Part shown: piece after piece, positions 56,413 to 64,000 of the stretch
Layout: every line of letters starts with the position of its first letter
Numbering within the stretch: position 1 is the stretch's first letter
DNA from: Sarcomyxa edulis
Taxonomy: Eukaryota; Basidiomycota; Agaricomycetes; Agaricales; Mycenaceae
Direction: 5' to 3'
NCBI GenBank assembly: GCA_009761415.1
Contig: QUOL01000012.1
Coordinates: forward strand, 1,111,936-1,175,935
DNA: 64,000 nt
Made by a program: the position numbers and the translations under genes
Notes under the pieces: generated by a model
What the model saw: only the letters and a program-made list of their open reading frames with translations
Databases searched by the model: none
Told to the model about the DNA's origin: nothing

Positions 56413-57399
56413 ATGGTTTCGACCGGTATAGCCTTATTCAAACAGGCCGAGACTCTTTATTCCCGAGGCTCACTCGTAGAGGCGCTGGAATACTATTGTT
56501 TGTCTATCAAAAAAATTCTGAAAGATGAAGACGTTACTCGTTGCTTCTCGGTCGACGTTCCCGATGATGTTCCTCGAGAGCTTCTGGGATGTGTTTGGAT
56601 AAATTTCATCAGTTACTTTCGGGATTGTCGACTGTCGTTTGCTGTTGGTATGCGCCTACGTCCTTGTTCGTTTTTGACCCCTGATTCTACTCATCACATC
56701 AGAAATAGTTCCCAGGGCGTCCAGACTTTTGAATGCGTTCAGACCATCGCTGTTGGATCAACCCCATCCTCGCTTTACCAGTCCTTCCGCTCAAGCGCTG
56801 CTCACGGGTATGCGCATTACAGCTGGCCTTACGTTGGGGATATTGGCATGGGACAGACGCGATAGATCTATGGCTGCTAAAAGATATCACGATTCTTTAG
56901 CTCTCGCGTCTTTGCGGATCCCTGTGGAGCAATCTGACAAGTTCCTTGAAAGATGGGTTGCGTTGGAAGTTCAAGTTATCCGACAAAATCACAATGTTCT
57001 GATATCCAACGATGGCATCAATACCGCTCACAGTCGCGTGTCTTCGGGAAGAGGAACAGTCATTTGCGCGAAGAATACAAGGATCGAAGGAACAGGCCGC
57101 GTCTTAACTTCGGATGAAACTATCTTAGCTACGGATGTATGCTGGAGCTGTGGAGATAGAGCTGTGAAGTTGAAGCGCTGCGCGGGGTGCGAAGTTGTAT
57201 CGTGTGAGTTTGGCGTATCCTTTGTGTTAATTTTTTCCTTACGTCTTGGTTGTGTAGACTGTGGTTACGATTGCCAAAAAGCACATTGGTCGTGAGCTTC
57301 ATTCATATCGTATCGTATCCATTCCATGTTCCATGCGTATTGATACGACCTCCCCATTTTAGGTCTCATAAACAAGTCTGTAGACAACTTGCAAATTGA
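56413..57399 (+). CDS. MYND zinc-finger protein with TPR-like N-terminus
   Basis: The start is MVSTGIALFKQAETLYSRGS, then VEALEYYCLSIKKILKDED, a TPR-like helical pair. An intron at about 56648-56701 joins AV to EIVPRASRLLNAFRPSLLD. Exon 2 continues through a helix-rich region. The MYND finger is CWSCGDRAVKLKRCAGC, then VVSYCGYDCQKAHW after an intron (57208-57256 or nearby), and SHKQVC in the last exon. All eight zinc ligands (C-x2-C, C-x2-C, C-x3-C, H-x3-C) are present. The protein ends RQLAN at 57399. MYND fingers bind proline-rich ligands; no partner can be read here. No SET domain accompanies the finger. Confidence 0.82.
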
Positions 57400-57845
57400 A
57401 CACGGCTTTCCAGCTACGATTGTGCTGATTGGCATAATCTCGCGTCGCGGATGCTCTGTAGGCGTCGGTGTAGTTTCATTTTTTCTGATCATGTGTGCGT
57501 AGACTTTTGCCCATATCGACACTCTGTTCCTCGGTTGTTTCGTGTAACTTCGAGGTCTCTAGCATCCCAAATAAAATAATCTATTGTTGGATTTCATTTT
57601 CTGTCAACACACGTGGATCTATGGTTGGCTATCCAGTCGCTGACATGTCCATGTGCTACTTATACTACCATGTGTCTCAGTCGCGTCCATACGCGCACGT
57701 GACCAGTCGACGCATATATATATAAATTCTTTTCTGCACATTTCCTTCGTCCCCCTGCTATTACTGTGAAACTATTCCTCGGATACCCAAACAAAAATCA
57801 CTCGCGAGCGAAGATGTCTAGTAATTATTTTTCTTCTTTGCTGCG
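57400..57845. other. Intergenic region with TATA-like run
   Basis: Contains cacgtgaccagtc (about 57696-57708) and an AT run catatatatataaat at about 57712-57726. The left end of the Helitron could lie in here, but I could not identify it. Confidence 0.4.
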
Positions 57846-60800
57846 ATGATCACGAATGCTTACGATCAAGATTCAGCTTTTATAGATAGCGCGGCTGAAT
57901 GGAATACCTTTGAAGGACTCAATTCGCGTACAAATCCAAACGGTCAACATGCAGGTGTGTTTTATAGGTTGTCATGTGGACCATCGTGTTGATTCATTCT
58001 AGGTGCTTCACACCAGGAAGGTATCGTTGGCACAGACGATGCGATGCTCCTCTTGAAAGGTTTGTCAGTCAGACCCGAACTACCTCTGATACTGATGACT
58101 TACCACTTGTGTGCTTGTGCTGTAGATTTTGTGTGCGACAAGTGGGGATTAGACTCCAATCGAAAAATGTTCTCTATGGCTTCAGCTATCCCCGTTCATC
58201 GCTTGAATAGCAATTACGATTATGTTTCTTGTACTCGTGCTCCTCATACTTTGCCTGTTCTTGACGACGAACGCAATCTCGTCGTGACTATGACTCCTTC
58301 CCGACTGATAAAATACTTTCGATTCGTTGTTGTCAACGAACTCAAGCGGATATGCGTTTATCATGGTCTTCGGTATGGTAACGCCCCCAAATTGGCGGAT
58401 CTGCGAAGCTCCTTGTTGGCTCACAAGTGTAGTCCTGGGTGTGAACCCATGTTCTACATCTTCCGAGGTCGTACAAGAGCGAGGACGAATGTTGAATGGA
58501 AGTTCACCAGTGACATTGTCGAATGTCAGATTCGGGGACGGGAAGAAGGTCTCCGTCTAAAGAAGACCGTCGAATGCAATGAATCGCTGTCTGATGAAGA
58601 GGACAATTCTGGAGATAATGTCCAGAATACCAGTCATCTCGATATACCCAGCGACGATCTCCGGCTTTCGATTATCGATGAATGGCAGGATGCCATGTCT
58701 ACCGTGAATATGCGCCGCAGAGGATGTGCGGTATGCGCTAGACTCTGTCCAGAGGCCCTGATGATTCACCTGAATCCACACAAAATACCATTGCACGTTC
58801 TAAGGAACGAGGAGTTACCCTATCATATTCTCCCAAAAGAATATAATATAGCTGCTTACGATATGGCTATCCTGCATCATCCTGGATTGACAAAGAAGAA
58901 CGTACTCGGGCCTATGGTCGTATGCCAAACTTGTACCGAGAGTCTACGCAGCCACATGATGCCTAAATTTGCCCTCGCAAATTGGCTTTATTATGGATAT
59001 TCGTCACTTCCATCAATAGTCAAAGATGCTTTCGATCAAGCCTCATCTTTTGACCTCATGCTTATAGCGAGAGCTCGAGCAAGCAGTATCTGCTTCCGAT
59101 TTGGATCCTCTTCGAGTACGGATGTCGATGATACTGATGGTAACGACGGGACCAGCGTCTCCCGAAGTAGAAAAGGCATTCGTGGAAACGTTATGGTCAC
59201 GCCTTTGGATGTAGCGAGGTTGAATACGGTGCTCCCACCGGACGCACAAACCATCGCGGACACAATATGTGCGGTGTTTGTAGGGAAAACCATGCCATCA
59301 CGATCTACCATTGCGAAATTGAGCCCTGTGTTAGTACGGAAGAGCAGAGTTAAGACAATGATAGATTTCTTACTCGGACACAATCCTCATTACAAAGCTG
59401 TTGATGGCTTCAAGGGCTTCAGCGCCGATAACTTGAATCGATTGTTTGGAAAGGACGACTATAGCAAAGACGAGGCGGTACCTTGTTCCATGGATATTGG
59501 ACATCTACCCATGAACGATGCTGTCGACAGTGCCACGTCGGACTATACTCCTCGCAGCGAATACGACGGCGGAGCAGATGGTGTTCTTATGGAAAACGTC
59601 GGGTTTACGACCGGAGATGAATCCCCTGTGAGCTATCGCGACATGAAATTGAGGGCGCTGGCGCACTGCTTGAGTGGAGGGTCATTCATCTCGTCGCGCA
59701 GTGGCTCAAGAATAGTTCCTGACTTCGATAATCCCTTCCTTTTATCCTGGTTGTTTCCTCATCTTGATCCTTGGGGAATAGGAGGTTTTCACCATCCAAA
59801 ACGCAGTATTCCTCTATCGATGGATGAACAGCTGTCCCATTTGCTCCAGGTAGACGGAGGGCGATTTGCAGGGGATCCGGAATTTGCCTTTGTTTATTAT
59901 AACATCAGGCAAAAGAAACTGGTTTCACAGAACGTTCGCTTCAGAGTCCCGCAAAGTCAATACAGCCAGATCATAAAAGACCTACTGGACGTTGATGTCG
60001 AACGGCTGTTCATATTGCAAACTCTGTTCAAGGCAGATCCTCTGTATCGTCCTGTAGACGAGAAAGAAAGCGCATTGGTCAGGCTGCTTGCAAATGTCAG
60101 CATGGTCGGAAATAACATACCGGGAAGCGCAGCCTATAAGGTGTCCTTGCGAAATCAGATTCGCGCAGTCATAAATTACAGGGGGACACCTACCTTGTTT
60201 GTGACGCTGAATCCATCTGATGTAGATCATCCTCTAGTCAGACTCAACGCAGGACAGGATATTTGTCTCGAGGACATATTGCGCGGCGAGGATCTTGATA
60301 AATGGGGAAGGATGATGTTGGCCGCCAAAAACCCGTGTGCGTGCGCTCTATTTTTCCACAGCATAATCTCTGGCTTCGTGAAAGTTATTTTGCGAGCCGG
60401 TAGTGGGCGTCGGGGGTTGTTCGGAAAATGTACGTCGTATTACGGGTCTGTCGAAGCCAACGGTAGAGGGACACTCCATTGCCATATGTTGATCTGGTTG
60501 GCAGGTCACCCATCCCCTCAGATCCTCCGAGATCGTATGATTGCATCGTCAGAGTACAAGGCAAAAACGTTCAGATGGTTGGAATCGATCATCAAATGCG
60601 AACTTCTTGGGACTGAACGTGTCGTGGTTGAAGCTTCGGGTCCTATTCCTCGTCCTAAGAGAGTTGCAGAAACTGGAGACCCACATCCTGGAACCATTCC
60701 CGCGCCGCTGGTCAAAGAAATGATCTCAATCGAACAATACTGGAGAGACTTTGAGGGGTTTGTTAACTCCTTGGTGAAGGAATATAACTGGCACGTTCAC

Positions 60801-61973
60801 ACAGCTTCGTGCTGGAAGCACCTCGGACGTCGTCAGTCTCGCGATGATCATAATTGTCGGATGGGTATGGACGGTCATACCTTGGCTGAAACAACACTTG
60901 ATCCAGAGACAGCCTCGATCCTTCTGAGAAGACTTCATCCGCGCATAGCCTCATACAACGACGTGATCATGTTTCTTCTCAAGTGTAATGTTGACGTCAA
61001 GTTTATTGGTTCGGGAGAAGCTGCAAAAGCTTACCTCTACTATATCACGGATTACATCACTAAACCTTCCTTGCCTGTCCATGTCGGTTTAGCGGCTTTG
61101 TCGTACGCTATCAAACAGACAAACACAAGGTTTCCTGGTATGACAGAAGGAGATTCCGAGACGTACCTCGAAAAACAAAGAGGAGCTATGATCATAACGG
61201 TGAACAGCATGATGGGGCACCAGGAGATATCGCACCAGCAGGTTATGAGTTATTTGGTCGGAGGAGGGGACCATTATACTCCCGATACCTTCCAGACTCT
61301 GCATTGGAGTGCCTTCAAGGCCATAGCGCGACAGTATGGCCAAGTCGCCAATGGCCATACTGACCATGATAATCCTGCTATTGCCGAACCATCTGTGGTA
61401 CTTCTTCTGGGAAAGCGTTCTATAACGGCTTCCAATCAAGTATATGATTATATATATCGAAGCAGGACATACCCCATCGATGACATGTGCCTATACGAGT
61501 TTGTCGAGAAGATCAAAAAAGTTGCAATGCCAGTCGCGTCTAGGGAGCTTATTCGCGCCGGTCGCAGAGAATCTTTGGGCTATATTTCGGGAGAGTTTTC
61601 TGATGCCCAACATCCTCAGCATAGTACTCACATTTTACGAGAGCGAAACAATTCGGTCATTCCTGTCATTCTGGGCGATAAGATTCCTCGTCCTGACAGA
61701 GAAGCAGAAGAACTGGAGATGTGGTCTAGAGACATCATGACGTTGTTCATGCCATGGAGAACTATTGACGATCTGAGAAACGGGTATCAGGACTGGACAT
61801 CGGCCTACAACGACAAGCGAAACAACATACGACCTAGATATCAACGTATCATACGGAATTTGAGTGTTCTTTCCGAGTGTAGAGATGCGCGGGGTGAATT
61901 GTCTCAGAATGGCGAGAGGAACGCAAGAGAGATAACAGGCGATTTGATGTCGACAATGCTCTCGAGACCATGA
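57846..61973 (+). CDS. Helitron Rep (HUH endonuclease) region
   Basis: Two small introns (57958-58001 and 58058-58124) connect MITNAYDQDSAFIDSAAEWN to DAMLLLKDFVCDKWGLDS. A cysteine-rich N-terminal part and a segment like DUF6570 (NEELPYHILPKEYNIAAYD) follow. The Helitron-like domain starts with PQSQYSQIIKDLLDVD and FVTLNPSDVDHPLVRL. The HUH histidines lie in GRGTLHCHMLIWLAG (about 60470-60510) and the two-tyrosine motif in AYLYYITDYITKPSL (about 61030-61070). The frame is open for more than 3.9 kb and stops at 61973 after a short frame-shifted end. All catalytic residues seen are intact. Confidence 0.9.
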
Positions 61974-62323
61974 TGGGAGAAGAAGAAGAAGCAACCAGGG
62001 TCAATGTGTTCGATGCCTTCGAAGATTCCGCTGGACTTCGTGAAGCAGTAGATTACCGTAACGACTCTGTTATAGAGTCAGAGCTTGGTACGAAGAACAG
62101 CGACCTTCTCAACTACTGTCTTTCTCTTGAAGATCGAGGACCTGTCCAAGCATACTCATTGGGAGACGTGACAGAATTGCTGCCAGGTGACGAGGTTGTC
62201 GCTGGCCATGCTAATGTGATGACAACTTTGAAACGAAAGCGCCGACCTGAGCATTATTCGAGTGAAGAAGAAAGGGCTCTAGACGACGGAGACTTTCTGC
62301 CAGCGATCCTCTTACACAGCTGA
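61940..62323 (+). pseudogene. Helitron linker segment, out of frame with Rep
   Basis: The reading continues in another frame with DVDNALETMMGEEEEATRVN and VFDAFEDSAGLREAVDYRND, then YCLSLEDRGPVQAYSLGDV. It stops at 62323 after DGDFLPAILLHS. The overlap with the Rep frame lies in a GA-rich stretch near 61925-61935, where a two-base length change would explain the shift. Confidence 0.75.
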
Positions 62324-62384
62324 GTACTGTGGATGACGCGTTAGACCAGAATACAAGGAAAGAGAGAGCTGTTGTGGACTCTAG

Positions 62385-63175
62385 ATGGTGGTGGTAGACG
62401 ACGTTATCCAGGAAATGAATCTGCTCTGTAATCCGGAGCAAACTAGAGCGCTCCGTATCATGGCCAGGCGCATCATAGAAGGAGGACCTCAATTGCTGAT
62501 GTATGTTGCAGGGGTAGGAGGACAGGAAAATCTCATCTGATCAAAGCATTAGTAAAGGTTTCGAGAGACTGGGACGCAGGGACGAGTCTTACTTGGTGCT
62601 CCGACGGCATAGCAGCAGTACTCATAGGAGGATATACTATGCACGCACTCAGCATAACAAATCCTCATAGGAGATCCAAGGACTTACAAGAATTGATTGC
62701 TCTTTGGAGGGGTGTCCGTTTCCTCATCATCGACGAGATTTCAATGGTGGGCTCTCTGTTCATGAGCCAGTTCTCCTCTCGGCTTAAACAAGCCAAGTCC
62801 GATGACCCGATTGCGTCAAGACAGCCGTTCGGCGGAGTCCATGTTATTTTTATGGGGGATTTTGCACAACTGAAACCCCCTAGACAGCATTCTTTGTTTG
62901 CGTACCAACTGGTCGACGATCCATCCTTCCAAGAGAGTAGACGAAGTGACGATGTATGTGCTATGAATGGAGCGTTTTTGTGGAGGCAGGTCAACGTTGT
63001 TGTCAAGCTGGTGAAGAACCATCGTCATAGCGAAGACCCCGATTACTCTGATTTCCTGGATCGCATACGAATGGGAGAATCACATCCTAATTCTTCTAGG
63101 TTCCGCAATACAGAGTGCACAGATGATTTGAATTCCTACGATCCAGAGAAATATCTCGGATTGTAGAGCGAAACC
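62385..63175 (+). pseudogene. Helitron PIF1-like helicase, N-terminal part, frame-broken
   Basis: The segment starts around VVVDDVIQEMNLLCNPEQTR, then ALRIMARRIIEGGPQLLMY and VAGVGG. The Walker A loop is interrupted by a one-base shift near 62510-62522; after it come SHLIKALVKVSRDWDAG in a different frame. Further motifs are intact: VRFLIIDEISMVGSLF (Walker B), FGGVHVIFMGDFAQLKPPRQ and WRQVNVVVKLVKNHRHSEDP. The frame stops at 63166. Confidence 0.85.
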
Positions 63176-64000
63176 CCGAATCTCTGTTACAGTTCCGAGA
63201 TGCCCCAGTGATTGTCGGTAGTCGAGAAGTCAGGGATGCAGTCAATGCTAAGTACGTGGCCTTCCATGCAAGACGACTTTTCCAAGCCGTACATGTATAC
63301 CATGCGTCGGATTCTATCAAGCGGACAGTAGTGTCTGGAGCCGTCAGAGAGAAACTCTGGAGGTTGAACTCTCGAGAGACGCATGATTCCCTTGGCCGAC
63401 TGCCACTATTTCCAGGAATGCGCGTAATGGTGACGGAGAATTTGGCGTTCAGCAAGGGCATCGTCAACGGAGTTGAAGGGGTGATTCATAGCATCAAGTA
63501 TACCCAAGATGAGGACGGCAACAGATATGCCTCTGTGGCGTATCTGAAGGTGAACAACACAAATATGGATATTCCTGGACTTTCGCTTGGATTAGTTCCT
63601 ATATTCCCTGAGACAACTACTATCGAGTATAAGTACAAATTGGATGAAGTATACAAGACACGCACCGTTTCTCGAAAACAACTCCCTCTTCTTCCTGCAT
63701 ATTCTTATACCGATTTCAAGAGCCAAGGAAGAACCTTGGATCGGGCTATAGTCGATCTGAGCACTGCGCGAGGGCAAGGAGTATATGTTATGTTGTCGAG
63801 GGTCAAAAAACTGGAAGGAATTGCCGTTCTTCGATGGTTCCCATCTACTAAGGTATACCAGAGGTTGTCGGAGGATATGCGTAACGAGTTGACTCGTATG
63901 GATTTCATGGACCGGGTCACAACTGAAGCTTATACTGCTGGGTTGTTAAATTCTAGTGACTGTGAACTTTTGTATATAGAAGAACAAATAGCGTCTTGTA
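63154..64000 (+). pseudogene. Helitron helicase, C-terminal part, runs off window
   Basis: A further frame carries RIVERNPESLLQFRDAPVIV, then LPLFPGMRVMVTENLAFSKG, and YTDFKSQGRTLDRAIVDLST. The last helicase motif is YVMLSRVKKLEGIAVLRWF. It stays open to the window end. It is out of frame with the preceding helicase segment, the shift lying near 63145-63155. Confidence 0.85.

Larger units (their letters stand above)
57846..64000 (+). mobile_element. Helitron transposon, right end beyond window
   Basis: This is a rolling-circle DNA transposon coding for a Rep/helicase protein. Rep motifs are in the large frame and helicase motifs follow downstream. The 5' TC end and the 3' CTRR end with its hairpin are not identified: the left end is unmarked and the right end lies outside. 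Frame changes at several points (listed in findings) show that this copy is probably not autonomous. Confidence 0.85.

Overview
The window looks like nuclear DNA of a filamentous basidiomycete, most likely an agaricomycete. Protein genes are cut by many short introns of about 45-90 nt with GT-AG borders. The gene content is fungal: a sterol 3-ketoreductase, Rtt109, a DUF6534-type membrane protein, a Zn2Cys6 regulator, an alternative oxidase and a fungal Helitron. No function here comes from a database search; every call rests on reading translated exons against remembered family motifs.

Layout. 1-964: left-truncated multi-TM protein (-). 1.8-11.2 kb: ERG27 (+), F-actin capping alpha (-), isocitrate lyase (-), ALG7 (-), and a SET-domain/TAD3 fusion (+). 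11.3-16.2 kb: malic enzyme, mitochondrial ribosomal protein L20 and a Ure2-type glutathione transferase (all -). 16.9-25.2 kb: a low-complexity protein, RTT109 and a DUF6534 gene (all -). 25.2-32.8 kb: cullin-1 (-), COQ5 (-), and the convergent pre-rRNA processing genes FCF2 (+) and SAS10/UTP3 (-). 33.2 kb: an intron-containing tRNA-Arg(ACG) (-). 33.9-43.2 kb: Zn2Cys6 regulator (-), TOM22 (+, with a GC-AG intron), NDUFA9 (-), a small UPF0390-like protein (+) and a CENP-B-type DNA-binding protein (-). 43.2-47.4 kb: gene-poor stretch with orphan exon-like segments. 47.4-57.4 kb: alternative oxidase (+), an unrecognised protein (-), a divergent SKP1 (+), a bHLH-like protein with a 51-bp minisatellite inside its coding sequence (-), and a MYND-finger protein (+). 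57.8 kb to the end: a Helitron (+) whose Rep frame is long and open but whose helicase part is broken by several frame changes.

Themes. Many genes serve mitochondria and C2 metabolism: isocitrate lyase, malic enzyme, NDUFA9, COQ5, TOM22, MRPL20 and alternative oxidase. Cullin-1 and a SKP1 paralogue belong to the SCF ubiquitin ligase. FCF2 and SAS10 both act in 18S rRNA processing. This is ordinary fungal gene neighbourhood rather than a co-regulated cluster. The most unusual items are the SET-TAD3 fusion, the repeat-bearing bHLH-like protein with its duplicated 255-bp block, the tRNA intron holding a T-arm-like hairpin, and a 12-bp palindrome shared by separate promoters.
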